Positions 25,478 through 36,965 of a stretch of 64,000 bases of DNA are shown here, piece by piece. The stretch is taken from contig CAIIXF020000001.1 of NCBI GenBank assembly GCA_903813345.2, forward strand, positions 56,809,885-56,873,884, in the 5' to 3' direction. Position 1 is the stretch's first letter; each line of letters starts with the position of its first letter. This DNA comes from Owenia fusiformis (taxonomy: Eukaryota > Annelida > Polychaeta > Sabellida > Oweniidae). Below the pieces are notes generated by a model. It made no database searches. It had not been told where the DNA came from and worked only from the letters and a program-made list of their open reading frames with translations. The position numbers and the translations under genes are program-made.

Positions 25478-26662
25478 ATGAGCAGTCGCATAATATCACC
25501 ATTGTATATTGTACAAATCATTTTCGTCGCTCTGGGAGTACCTCTTACCGTGTTTAACGCATGTTCAAATATCATCACATGTCGAATTCTACAAAAAGTG
25601 ATTACGTTTAAACAGTTCTCTTACATTTTGATGTTTAATATTGGAATCGCTGACTTGATTATGATTTTCTTCACGGATGTTCTTCATTTGACCGACACGC
25701 TTCTCGAACGTCAAAGTTGGAGTTTTGGAAACATCATGTGTAAAGTTTACAAGTTTTCTTCGATGACTTGCGTTCTTTCGCACATCTACACGCTCATGTT
25801 CATAGCTATAGATAGGCACAGACGCGTGGTGTATCCATTCAAGGCACAGACAAACATCAAACATGGCAAGTATTGCATTTTGCTGATTTGGACAATGGCC
25901 ATCTTTGTCTCTGCTCCAAGGCTCTATCAGTTCTCAGAAATAACAACGGTTAATAATGGAACCTCTTTCTCAATTTGCAAACCGTTTGCTATCCCAACTG
26001 AAACTAACAACTTCTTCATCGCCACGCTGTTCATCGGGGGATATGCTTTGCCGTTTGCTACAATAGCAAGCTGCTTCGCTCATGTAGTTATAACTATCCG
26101 GAGAGTACATAAAGTGCGTCCCCTGAGTATGCCTTGCAACGCCCTATACGGCCAATTGGAGAAAGTATTCATCGTCATGTCTGCAGTTCTTGGTTTCTTA
26201 TGGGGGCCGTTTTTTATACTGTCGATTCTAGACACTTTCCCCGGAATTGAAATTGCTAAACCGAAATGGAAATCGTTCAACTTTACCCTCCGTTGCATCC
26301 TTACATTGGCGACGACATCGTACAGTCCATTTGTCTATTACCTACACCACAGTCCTCTCAGGAGGGCGTATCGTTCGTACTTGAATAAAACTTTGGACAT
26401 AATGCCATGCGGTGATCGTAAAAAAAACAGCGCAAAAGTCCATGCCCGACAAAAGAAAGTTGCATTGCAGATAATCGCACAAAATAAAGAAGTTCGGCTA
26501 GAGGGGCCACTCGGCCAGGAAACTGCACTAGCCCTTCCGGTGGATGACCCCCAAAAGCCCAAATCGCTTATTCCCAGAAGACAAAGTTCGCTATATTCCC
26601 TCATTGAAGAAATATTGCGAAACATGTTCTCCGATGGAACATCCCACCCTCAGCTGGCATAA
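25478..26662 (+). CDS. Class A (rhodopsin-like) GPCR, probably a peptide receptor
   Basis: Intronless 394-residue seven-helix receptor, expected at the plasma membrane and coupling to G proteins. TM1 has N27; TM2 has NIGIADL with D59; C88 pairs with C167 of loop 2. DRH (112-114) replaces DRY; TM5 has P192; FLWGPF (240-245) replaces the usual CWxP region; SPFVY (283-287) replaces NPxxY. The extracellular N-terminus is only about 8 residues, short for the family, so an upstream exon is possible though none was found. The tail (341-394) contains PRRQS, a PKA-type site, and YSLI, a YxxPhi sorting motif. This tail module is repeated downstream of the stop codon. The pattern resembles invertebrate neuropeptide receptors, but ligand and orthology are unknown. 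Confidence 0.88.
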   Translation: MSSRIISPLYIVQIIFVALGVPLTVFNACSNIITCRILQKVITFKQFSYILMFNIGIADLIMIFFTDVLHLTDTLLERQSWSFGNIMCKVYKFSSMTCVLSHIYTLMFIAIDRHRRVVYPFKAQTNIKHGKYCILLIWTMAIFVSAPRLYQFSEITTVNNGTSFSICKPFAIPTETNNFFIATLFIGGYALPFATIASCFAHVVITIRRVHKVRPLSMPCNALYGQLEKVFIVMSAVLGFLWGPFFILSILDTFPGIEIAKPKWKSFNFTLRCILTLATTSYSPFVYYLHHSPLRRAYRSYLNKTLDIMPCGDRKKNSAKVHARQKKVALQIIAQNKEVRLEGPLGQETALALPVDDPQKPKSLIPRRQSSLYSLIEEILRNMFSDGTSHPQLA

Positions 26663-26671
26663 TGTTTCCAC

Positions 26672-27597
26672 GAAGTTCAGATAGAGGGGCCACTAGCCCA
26701 GGAAGCTGCACTAGCAGTTCCGGTGGATGCCCCCCAAAAGGCCAACTCGCTTATTCCCAGAAGACAAATTTCGCTATATTCCCTCATTGAGATAGAGGGG
26801 CCACTAGGTCAGTTCCTGTGGATGACCCCCAAAAGGCCAACTCGCTTATTCCAAGACGGCAAATTTCGCTATATTCCCTCATTGAGATAGAGGGGCCACT
26901 AGGCCAGAAAGCTGCACTATATCTAGCAGTTCCGGTGGATGCCCCCCAAAAGGCCAACTCGCTTATTCCCAGAAGACAAATTTCGCTATATTCCCTCATT
27001 GAGATAGAGGGGCCACTAGGCCAGGAAGCTGCACTAGCCGTTTCGGTGGATGACCCCCAAAAGGCCAACTCGCTTATTCCCAGAAGACCAATTTCGCTAT
27101 ATTCCCTCATTGAGATAGAGGGGCCACTAGGTCAGGAAGCTGCACAAGCAGTTCCTGTGGATGACCCCCAAAAGGCCAACTCGCTTATTCCAAGACGGCA
27201 AATTTCGCTATATTCCCTCATTGAAGAAATCTTGCAAAACATGTTCTCCGATGGAACATCCCACCCTCAGCAGGCATAATGTTTTCACGAAGTTCAGATA
27301 GAGGGGCCACTAGCCCAGGAAGCTGCACTAGCCATTTCGGTGGATGACCCCCAAAAGGCCAACTCGCTTATTCCAAGACGGCAAATTTCGCTATATTCCC
27401 TCATTGAAGAAATCTTGCAAAACATGTTCTCCGATGGAACATCCCACCCTCAGCAGGCATAATGTTTCCACGAAGTTCAGATAGAGGGGCCACTAGGCCA
27501 GAAAGCTGCACTATATCTAGCAGTTCCGGCGGATGACCATCAAAAGGCCAACTCGCTTATTCCCTGAAGACAAATTTCGCTATATTCCCTCAGAGGT
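26672..27597 (+). repeat. Tandem array of GPCR tail modules downstream of the stop
   Basis: Seven further near-identical copies of the GPCR tail segment. Unit starts (AGAGGGGCCAC): 26683, 26794, 26889, 27006, 27117, 27300, 27483; spacing 111, 95, 117, 111, 183 and 183 bp. The full 183-bp unit ends with NMFSDGTSHPQ and a TAA; the short unit drops that end. The 95-bp unit has a 16-bp deletion that shifts frame. From 26818 to 27279 one frame stays open through four copies of IEGPLGQ...DDPQKANSLIPRRQISLYSLIE and ends like the receptor. No start or splice site clearly connects it. The last unit is cut at 27597 by a TIR element. It may be alternative tails, pseudogenic exon copies or an assembly product. 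Confidence 0.8.
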
Positions 27598-28686
27598 TGG
27601 TGCGGAAAGTCACTTATATTTGCTAATTTAACAGGCACCATGTTATTTCAATGGGATATTTTTTATCAAAAATTGATAAAAGTTTCGCTTATTCTGATAA
27701 TTTTGTCTTAATCTCACTATTGCTATTTATCTTTATCCGCGCTAATACCGATAAACAATATTTTGGTCTGGGTCACATGTTATCAAGAAATGGGCCCAAG
27801 TAAGATAAGCATTATTTGATAATAGCAGATAATTTTGATAATTATCAAAATCTTTAATAGCGATAATTGATATTTATCAAAATCGCTGATTGGCTCATTT
27901 GAAATTAGCATAATCTGATAATAACATACAATTTTGATAATTATCAAATGTATCACTAACTGCGATAATTGATAATTATCAATTTTATCTCCAATAGCAA
28001 TAACAAATGTTGGTCTTGGTCACTTATTACCAAGAAATGAAATCGCTATTAGAGATAATTGCATCGCTCGCTAACAGGGATCGTGTTTCCGGGCAATTAC
28101 TCAAATACCTGTGGACGGATTTCATTCAAATTTTATAGGCTTATGCCTTATGGGTGTAGGACCTCTGCTCGTGTAGGAATTTTCAACATGGCCGCTAAAT
28201 CCAAAATGGTGGCCATTTTTTCAGAAAAAATACTAGAGATAAAGGAGCTCTGCTTGAGAAGAAATTTTCGAGGTGGCTTCTATTTATCGAAATCTCCCCC
28301 ATTTTTAGTAAAAAAACACATATCCCATGTTATTTTTCCATAGAAAAAACTCGTGCTATCTACTGTTTTCAGCATAATTTTGGTCATCGAAAATTGAGTA
28401 AATAGGTTAAACATTTGGAAAAGAATTGTTGACATTGGGTACCTAATCATAATTTTTCGAATCGCTCGATTGAATTGATAGTTTATCATCATGGGGACTT
28501 CAACGAAAACATATGTAATGGTTTTAATAAAAATCACTGTAATTTTGCGCAGAGAGAACTCAGCAGGGTGAAAGATATCACCGTCTAAAATCACTTGTCA
28601 TACATTACATGGACCTTTGCTTGCGATGATTGATAATTATCAAATATCATTATTGCCACTAGATAAAAGTGAACTTCCGCACCTAA
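27597..28686. mobile_element. 1.1-kb element with GGTGCGGAA terminal inverted repeats
   Basis: The left end GGTGCGGAAAGTCACTTATA and the reverse complement of the right end GGTGCGGAAGTTCACTTTTA match with few differences. The subterminal parts are rich in TTGATAATTATCAA palindromes (27830-27990, again at 28630). No transposase frame. It sits exactly where the GPCR tail array breaks off. Confidence 0.6.
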
Positions 28687-28819
28687 ATGACCATTATACC
28701 ATTGGAAGGATGATTCAGTTTTAAATCATTGGACATGATATTCCCCAAGATTGCGCAATTAAATCTATACGTATTCATCATCTTTATGTGTGAAGTATGA
28801 CATTATTCTAAAAGTATTG

Positions 28820-28990
28820 GGATGGTTCTACTACAAACAACTTGCTCGTAATTGATTGTATATTGTTTAATGTTTAGTAGAAGGATGGTTCCACTACAAA
28901 CAAGTTGCCCGTAATTGATTGTATATTGTTTCTTAGCGGGATGGTTCCACTACAAACAGCTTGCTCGTAATTGATTGTATATTGTTTAAG
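28820..28990 (+). repeat. Three-copy tandem repeat, about 56-63 bp
   Basis: Copies starting near 28820, 28883 and 28939 share GGATGGTTCCACTACAAACA followed by TTGCTCGTAATTGATTGTAT. No coding content. Confidence 0.7.
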
Positions 28991-29036
28991 TAACATTACA
29001 CTATTTTGCTATACCTTTGGTTTACCCAGCTACCGA

Positions 29037-29205
29037 TAATGAACCGGTGTAAAAGGGTAGGAGGTCCTATCAATTTATGGACCTACTCTCTATTGATTTA
29101 TATGGTCACCTCTTTCCCTCATTATCTTATACACAATCAGGGCCAGTAGGGGCCGTTAAGAAGGGGGGCCATAATCCCTTTCACACCGGGTCGGTGCCAC
29201 AGCGT
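29037..29205. repeat. Possible small inverted-repeat element
   Basis: GAACCGGTGTAAAAGGG on the left matches the reverse complement of CCCTTTCACACCGGGT on the right. The enclosed sequence is unremarkable. Evidence rests on one 15-base imperfect match. Confidence 0.35.
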
Positions 29206-30735
29206 GGCCGGGGTAGTACCAACGGTTGTTTTGTAATCAAATAACGCACATCTTGCTTGATATCAACTTTTCCATGACAAAGGACCGCGAGTTCACAGTG
29301 ACCACTATCAATCTTCATTATTCAGTTATTAGACTGAAAGTGCGGTTACTCTTTTGACTTCCGGTTTGGACTCCCGTTTCTGTTTGGTCATAATCATTGA
29401 GTTGGTGAACTTGGTGTATATTTCACCTTATTTTTAACTTCAGTTGAGTCTCAATACTCAAAGCATTATTTTGATACTTAAAACATGGCCAGAATTGCGT
29501 GCAAATTGCAGATATTGAGCTTGAAGCACAAATTTCTTACTTTTTTGGGCCAGAACTCCCGCTCCTGGACATGATCTCATGTTGATCGCCTAGTGTTTAA
29601 AAAAATCTCCGACAAGTTACAAAAATATGAAAGTTGAAAAAACATAAAATATCACTGATCAAAGCCCCTGGCAAGAGAAAAAATTATTCAGAATTTTCTT
29701 TACCGGACTTTTATCTATTTTATTAGATATTAGATAGATGGTGCGAGATGTGCGCGAGTTATGGTAGAATGTATGGGGGAATTTTTCATGCACTTAGCTA
29801 TGTTTTTCACAATAGTGTCACGATTTAAGAGTAGCCAAAATTTGGATTTTGATTGTAATGAAATACACCATATAATCCCCAAAAATCTCATTTTCAAAGA
29901 TGGTAATCATGCCGGGTATTTTCATTTTTCAAATTTCATGGGACGGGGACTCATAGGTAAGCACGCAGCGCTTTTCAATAAGATAAATGCTGTTTAAATA
30001 GGTTTCACGTATGCCAATAATTTCTCAAAATTAGGTGATGCTTACCCCTTCCTAAATCCTAAGAATATTGTAACAAGTGTCTAATTTACTTTCACTTTCA
30101 TTTTAGACTCACACAGTGACATCTTTCGATATTTTCAATTTAAGTAAGCTTTAAATCTTTCATAATTTAACATTCAATATTACAGGTAGCTGGTGGGAGT
30201 GCTCCTTGCTCCTGATTGTGGGTGATAGATCAATGGGTCATGTGACCAGGGTCTAAAGCAAGTAGGAGGACCGGTATCTGTAAGTCAGTTGCATTCTTGG
30301 TTATGAGGTGTCAACGCCTTCTTACTAGATATACTTTATACTTTACTGTTATGCACAGAATATTATTTTATACAGGATAAAGGATATATAAACTAACATT
30401 GAGTGTTTGTTTGTTATTGGTAGAAGAGTTAAACCAGTGAGGGTTTAACAAAAAACACGTCTTTATTGAGATTTGGAACGCTACCAACCCCCTCCCACAT
30501 AGGTAAATATCGAAAGAACCAAGGTGGATTGTATAAACAGTTTTCCCCACTTTGACACTTTGAATCCTTAATAGCTTCATCAATTTATACCATATCGTGA
30601 ATCTTTTGGAAGATATTATGTTTGAGATTATAAGGAATATATTGATGAGTCAACTGTACATGTTTCTAGTTTTATCAGTCCCAATGGATCTGATTTTCCA
30701 TTTAAAGCTTTTTCCCTAATAGGCGGGCAGAATGT

Positions 30736-31262
30736 GCTGAATGTGTCTAAAACGCGCGTTTCCATAGTAACCACAAAAAATATGGTGTCTATAAACAGAA
30801 AATGATTTTTAAGCCTAACTTTACTAGTATTGCATCGATTTTGATGAAATTTGTATCAAATTAAAGACAAAATTTATTCAAACATTTATGCAAATTAGTT
30901 CATTTGCATATTGATTGTGACGCGATAACTGCTTTATTCTGAGTATTTTTAAATTTATTTCAGTATGGTAATTTACAGTAATGGCATATGAATGAATTTG
31001 GTACCGTTGGAAAGCTTATTGTGCTTAGTTTTGAGAACCCTTTGTTAGCAATTACAAAAAGTCGGCCAAATTTGTCTAAAATGCCCGTTTCCATAGTAAC
31101 CACAAAGATATGGTATCAATGAGCAGAAAATGTTTTTATGTATAACTTTACTAATATTGTTCTGATTTTGATGAAATTGGTATCAAGAGAATTAAAAGTT
31201 CTTTTAAATAACATTTATGCAAATTAGCTCATTTGCATATTGATTGTGACGTCATAACTCCA
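30736..31262 (+). repeat. Diverged direct duplication, about 200 bp per copy
   Basis: Copy 1 (about 30736-30945) and copy 2 (about 31068-31262) share CGTTTCCATAGTAACCACAA, ATTTTGATGAAATT and TTATGCAAATTAG followed by TCATTTGCATATTGATTGTG. The second copy ends in a polypyrimidine-AG that could serve as the acceptor of the exon candidate at 31276. Confidence 0.6.
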
Positions 31263-31275
31263 TTATTTTGCAGAT

Positions 31276-31488
31276 GAGTGTAATCAGGACTTGTTTATTT
31301 ACAGTATAACTCCAGGGGGAGATGTCCTAAAGTTCAGTGTTGCTATTAGATCACGCTCTATCAATGTGATATATCCATATAAGGCTTATACGGTAGGACC
31401 ATATATGAATCAAACTGACGGTTGTCCTATCAGGGGATACCAAGTGATACCAAAGAACTATGCTGGGAGCTACTCACATCTTCCGGTA
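31276..31488 (+). CDS. Possible orphan exon of unknown protein
   Basis: After TTATTTTGCAG the plus strand reads about 70 codons without a stop: xECNQDLFIYSITPGGDVLK, then FSVAIRSRSINVIYPYKAY, then TVGPYMNQTDGCPIRG and YQVIPKNYAGSYSHLP. It ends at CCG|GTATAA, a GT that could be a donor. The residue mix (Cys, Gly, Tyr, Pro, one N-glycosylation motif) looks more like a secreted-protein exon than random AT-rich frame. I recognise no domain and found no partner exon. It could be a repeat-borne or pseudogenic exon. Confidence 0.3.
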
Positions 31489-31645
31489 TAACTCTTTTAA
31501 TAGTACTTTCAATTTAGATATTACAAGGTAAGATGTATATGAAACAAACCACGTCTTAATGATGTCAATATCGCACGATGGATTTAATAAAAACAAAGCA
31601 CAGTGTGAACAATATCGTACCTAAAATATAGCAGTCTGGGCTTGT

Positions 31646-32200
31646 TGACCCAGAAAGCAAGATGGCTCTAGAGTTTCTTACTTTATAACATGTGTGAAAA
31701 TTGGAAGTAAATTCGTCTAAAAACTTCCAAAATGGCCGCCAGAATGCAAGATGGCCACCGAAAAGTTACTCAGCTCTAGAACTTCTTACCAGGTAACATA
31801 GGTAAACATTTGAAGTAAATCTATTAAGTGGTTTTCCCTGGAATCGCAATGACAAGATTTATCTAAAAACTTCTAAAATGGCCGCCAATGCAAGATGGCT
31901 AACAAAAAGTTAATTAGCTCTAGAACTTCTTATTAGGTAACATGTGTAAACATATGAAGTAAATCCGTTGAGTGGTTTTCCTGGAATCGCAATGACAAGA
32001 TACATCTAGAAAATTTCAAAACGGCAGCCAGAATGCAAGATGGCCGCCGAAAAGTTACTCAGCTCTAGAACTTCTTATTATAACATGGGTAAAAATTTGA
32101 AGTAAATCTGTGAAGTGGTTTTCCTGGAATCGCGATGACAAAAAAACTTCCAAAATGGCCGCCAAAATGCAAGATGGCCGCCAAAAAGTCAATCAGCTCA
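31646..32200 (+). repeat. Four- to five-copy tandem repeat of about 145 bp with AAGATGGCCGCC motifs
   Basis: GCAAGATGGC recurs at 31657, 31746, 31890, 32035 and 32169. Each unit holds GCTCTAGAACTTCTTATTA, GAAGTAAATC, GTGGTTTTCCTGGAATCGCA, ATGACAAGAT and CCAAAATGGCCGCC. Short YY1-like ATGGCCGCC patches occur twice per unit. No coding signal. Confidence 0.7.
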
Positions 32201-32212
32201 TAAGCAATTCAT

Positions 32213-32600
32213 AATTATAAGCAGTCTTTAATACGTTCTTAATCAGTATAAACCCGTTTAATTGCAATTAGTTTTACCTCGTTCTCAATACGTCCCAAGA
32301 CAGTTCAACTCGTTTTAAAAAAATCCCGTGTAGGATTGAACCGAGACATATAAAACAGACTTATAAATCCGTTTTTGTTTTACATGTCTCTGTTTTTTGT
32401 CAATCGTTACGTTCTGATTGCAGAACGTGGCGAACACCAGAAAATTTTGAGCACGCTCTAAGTTCTGGTTGACCTACCCGTTCAAGTACGTTCATGACGT
32501 TTGTAAATTGACCCCAAATACGGTTCAAAGTACGTTCAATCCGTTTGTACAGTTTAAGCCCATTTTCGAGAACGTAGTGGGAATTAGTTTGGTGTGATAG
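32213..32600 (-). mobile_element. Partial copy of the CTATCACACCAAAC element
   Basis: Ends with TTTGGTGTGATAG (32588-32600), the terminal inverted repeat of the complete copy at 45186-45585. It shares the internal order TACGTTCTTAATCAGT, AAACCCGTTT, TACCTCGTTC and CAGTTCAACTCGTT with 45596-45904. The opposite end is missing. Confidence 0.6.
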
Positions 32601-32609
32601 GGTTATGAA

Positions 32610-32695
32610 TGGAATAGTGGCAGGTACTATTCATATTTAAATGAGTTGCCCATAAAATAGTAGGTTAATCCGATAGCCGACATCCGAAAGTTCTC
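32610..32695. repeat. Half copy of the ATTTAAATATGAATAGT foldback family
   Basis: Contains ACTATTCATATTTAAATGAG and CCCATAAAATAGTAGGTTAA followed by TCCGATAGCCG, as in the 4231-4817 cluster. Confidence 0.55.
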
Positions 32696-33510
32696 GCAAA
32701 TCGGCAAGCTCAGGCATAGTGAATAAGACGACTGCGTTTGTTTTTCCATGTTCTTCTGAACTATTTTGGCTTGACAATCAGAAAAAATGCGTATTTACGT
32801 GACATATTATGTCACGCAAAAATCGTGCGTGACTTCGATTTCTTTAGCAAATGCGTGACAAATACGCACACTGCGGGACAGTTGGACGACCTGGAGTTCA
32901 TTTAAGATATCTAACACAAGCTCGATACGCAGTAAGTAAGCTATTCTCTCGTATTGGCTTGAGTACTTAATATCGCCTTATCAGTTTTAAAGATGTCAGG
33001 TTGAGAAAATGGACATCGACGTCGACGGACTTACCACTATAAAATATGTATTCAATTTCAGATCAACTAGATATAAAGCATAACATTTTTGAATTAACTA
33101 CACTTTCAAATAAAAATCTCTCAAAATATAGTCATTTTATTCCTTAATAACATGTCTTCCCTAGGAAATAAACTGGGAATAAACTGATATTAAAAAAAAA
33201 ACGTATCAAACCCCGTATTGGATCCCGTATCAGCCAAAATCCCGTCAGATCCCGCATCAGAACTATCAGAAAATTTCATGAGACTTAATATTGTGTTATT
33301 ATGGCATATTATGATCCATTTTAGTATCATAAATTATTTCTTTTTTAAAACTTGCTAATAAAAGTTGAATATGTCATTCGATAAATTAAATTGTATCATT
33401 TAATGTCACCATCATTGGGTGACGACGTAAAAAGACGTTTTAGAAAAATGTGTCGGAATAAATAGGTTATTGATGTTCGTGATGTATGATATATGAATTT
33501 TTTTCCTCAA

Positions 33511-33605
33511 GAAAATATGATATTGGCCTCCGAAAATATCATATTGACACTCGGGCTGTCGCCCTATGTCAATATGATAGTTTCCTTTGTCAATACCATA
33601 TTTTC
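33511..33605. repeat. Palindrome with AATATGATATT arms
   Basis: GAAAATATGATATTGGC and AATATCATATTGACACTCGG on the left are mirrored by CCTATGTCAATATGATAG and TTGTCAATACCATATTTTC on the right, around a loop near GGGCTGTCGCCC. Noncoding. Confidence 0.55.
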
Positions 33606-34439
33606 CCTCGAAATAAAATTCGTATTCCATCCCTGCCATTAAATAACCTCTATATATTCTAACCACAGATACTAAAATATAAGATGTAAATAAAATGTCG
33701 CCATAGAAAGTGAATTTTTAAGATAAGATGGTTCTTGTGTTTGGATCAGAAAGCACGATATGAAACATTAGAAAACACAAAACTCAAACACCATCAAAAC
33801 CCAAAATAAACAAATAGAATGCAACCGTAACGCAATGTAAAATGTCCACAAAAAATAATAATTGACACACCACAATTCTTCAAACGAAACGCCCTATTCT
33901 GTTGTTAAATACTATAATATCACAAGTTTTTTTATCTTGAGTTGTCTTGGATTATTACTTTAGGTATATTTGACCCGAAGAACTGAACACCAATCTTAGA
34001 CAAATTGCTCTGTGTAGATGGACTTGCGCCCCGGGTAAAACCAATCAGTCTGTTGACACATTAGGGAGGGTAATTTGTCCCCTTGGAACAACAGGTGCGT
34101 GCTAAATGTTCAGGTGAGGCGATGAGGTCATTATCATTTCTCAAATAATAGTAACTATGCTGACAATACAAGATACTTGACTTGTACTTTGTAACCTGCG
34201 GCAAAACTTCTAATTGATTGAATGACATCGGCTACTCGTATGTCCAATATCCTATGTCTGCTGAATTTGTTTTACGATTGCTTTTCTAAATTTATTTATC
34301 AATATGAAATATTTCAAAGTATGACATCACATATTGATTTCTTATATGCTATATATCGAGTCTATCGAACGGATCGCCAATCGAAAGGCGTGTATGTAGA
34401 TACATCATTATAATAAATATAAGAAATAACCCAGCAATA

Positions 34440-35150
34440 GCATTAGCTTGTGATAACCTTTAAGCTTGTGGAACCGTCTTCCTAGAGACCATAAGGAAAC
34501 GAACAGCTTCTCACTTTTCAAAAAACAGCTAAACGATCACCTCACTAAAAACATCGAACCTACAATTTCAACCTCCTACAGTACATACAGAATATTGATA
34601 GTAAAGAAGAAACAGAACTGTATAATATAAGATAAGAGTAAATCGATATTTTAAATCTGATCTTTTTACCATAATTTCTCTTTCATTTACGATCCATATT
34701 GTGACTGTGGAGTTCGAGAGACAACACACACTCTTGTCCTGCCCTCTGAGAGAAACAAATGCGTTAGCGGTGGTTAAACACGAACTAAACTTAGATGTAA
34801 CTAAATACAAAACATTAAAAAATAAGACAAATTTCCTACTTTTTGGCGACAAGGACCTGACAAATGAAAACAATTCTAAACAGTTTTAAATTTCATTAAA
34901 CACAATCAAACAATCGATAACAGTAATTCAAATTCAGGGCACCAACGGGGGTACAGACAGGTAGAAAAACAGATTGTATCTAAATTCTATACTTTTCTTG
35001 TACTAACTATGACTATGACTAAACGTAATTATGTAATTTAAATTCATTTAAAGCGGCAGTAGAAATGCCCTTTCTGGTCGATTACGCCGTGATTGATAAT
35101 GTAAATTTACTTATGATTTTAAGAAATAAAGAGTATTTATTATTCAAAAA
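34440..35150 (+). pseudogene. LINE 3'-end remnant (reverse-transcriptase C-terminal fragment)
   Basis: With frameshifts, the plus strand reads WNRLP..., LFKKQLNDHLTK (near 34470-34545), then CDCGVRETT...H and CPLRETNALAVVK, and FLLFGDKDLTNENNSK (near 34695-34885). The WNxLP...FKxxL and C-x-C-G...H...CP pattern is typical of the C-terminal end of non-LTR retrotransposon ORF2 proteins of CR1/jockey style. It is followed by an AT-rich tail with TTTATTATTC. No intact RT core is present. Confidence 0.5.
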
Positions 35151-35320
35151 ACAAACTAGCTTGTCAAATTAAAGTTATTTTAGGTTGAATTTCGATCATA
35201 TAGTTGAGTAGCTGTTCCAGTGTAAAGAGTATACCGACCTGCCAACCTCCCGTTTTCCTCCCGTTTTTTACGGGAATCTCCCGTAAATTTTTTGTTTTCC
35301 GTAAAAATAACAGAACATCG

Positions 35321-35493
35321 TACCGTTTTCTCCCGTATTTCTCTTAAAATCTCCCATAATATTTTTCGTAAAATCTTCCGTATTTCTGCTGAAATCTCCC
35401 GTATTTTTGCTGATATATCCCGCATTTTTTACTGAAATCTACCGTATTTTTGTTGATATCTCCCGTATATTTGCTTAAATCTACCGTATTTTT
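35321..35493. repeat. 21-bp tandem repeat (CTCCCGTATTTTTGCTGATAT)n, about 7 copies
   Basis: Degenerate units of 21-24 bp around TCCCGTATTTTTGCTGATAT. Upstream (35245-35300) TCCCGTTTT and TTACGGGAATCTCCCGTAAA form short hairpins. The frames on the minus strand here are repeat translations. Confidence 0.6.
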
Positions 35494-36829
35494 ATGGAGG
35501 GGAGAGTATATCTCTTTATATTCCATTTTTGAATGCAAAATGTGCATTTTTCAAATTGGAGAAAATAAATCAAATATATTAGCTTAATGTTTGCATATCT
35601 TAGTTTTATTATATTTTGTTACTCACATACTTCTTTGAACCGTGAATAAAATGTAAATAAAGCTAGCTACCCCACAAATATGGTTTCAAAGAATTATTTA
35701 AAGGTCTTTAAAGGCCCCATGTAAAGTTTAAACCACTTTGGCTTATATTGTAGTCTTACCCAATGTTATCAAAGTGTGATATGTGAAACTTTTTTTTTTA
35801 ATTTCAAAAAGTGGTTTTTGATAGACTTTTTGTTCCAAAATTTGTGAATTTATTCAAAACCAACTTTTAGAGGTCACTCATATCTTCTAATTAGCCACAA
35901 TTCATACAAATGCATAGCATTCATCCTCCCATGTTTTTTGCCGAAAAAATTAAGAAAATCGGTTGATAAACAAGCGAGAAATGAACTTATCAGTGCATGA
36001 AAATGGTTCTGAGAAAAATGCATTTCAAAATTTTAGTTCTCATAGAAACCAATGGTACAATGATATCTAAAACATAATTCATTCTTCCTTTTACACCTGG
36101 TTAGACAATCAAAGTTGGTTTTTTATGAAAGTCTAGCATATTTAGAAAAGATTGACATCGAAAAAAAAATTCAATTTTTTTCAAAAAGTTTTTGTTTATC
36201 ACTAATGTTTCAAAATATTTTTGATAAGCTAAAACATTGAAATGGCCCATTAAATATGATATTTTATTTCTGAAATAGTGTGTCTTTTGTTCAATCTTTG
36301 CATTGGTGTTAAAAAGATAATCTTTTTTGAAATGCATTAAGAAATATTTGATGATTAAGAAATTTCAACTTTTTTTGAAAAATGGCGGGAAATTTGAATA
36401 TTGGAGAAATGAAATGCTCAAAACTTTTTTTTCAAAATTTTTTTTTGTTCAAAAATCTCTAAAATTACTTTTTAAGTCCTGACAAATAGTAAATGAATGA
36501 TAGAAAAATATTTTCAAACTTTAGACGGGGACTCTAACGTTTACATAAATGTATGGCGTATTTATTGATATTTTCACACGCGTTTAATTGAATTTAGCAA
36601 TAAAAGTCTATCATTTCTCTGAAAGCCTTCGAGTTATTTTCAACTATGCTTAGCATGTATACATACTACATACAAATCAACTCGATTAGTTCTCAATCCA
36701 TCTCGCCGACGGACAATTTATATTTTTATGTTCAGATTGGTTATGTTGACACGATATACATAGATCTGTTTTTGGTATACCCGATAATCTGATTTTATAC
36801 ACGTGTCTGTCACGAGGTTGGAACGTCTA

Positions 36830-36965
36830 CTTTTGGTAAGGCACCTCTACGGCCTGTAAAAAACGTGATACGTCGCACGGAGACTGTAAGACGACCGTAG
36901 ATTTTCCGATTTCAGGGAACTACGGTTAAAGTGCGGTCGCCGCAGAGCAATGTGACTAAGGTTTA
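36830..36965. mobile_element. Decayed relative of the 2803-3292 MITE
   Basis: Shares CTACGGCCTGTAAAAA, GTCGCACGGAG, GGTCGCCGCAGA and an AATGTGACTAAGG end with the cadherin-intron element. Confidence 0.45.

Noticed and set aside
26784-27110. Open frame on the minus strand of the GPCR tail array
   Set aside because: Mirror of the plus-strand repeat; openness follows from repeat composition.
28059-28594. Frames of 94 and 104 codons on opposite strands
   Set aside because: Inside the GGTGCGGAA element; no transposase motif or protein-like composition.
35180-35547. Two minus-strand frames with KIREISAEIRKI-like repeats
   Set aside because: Translations of the 21-bp tandem repeat.
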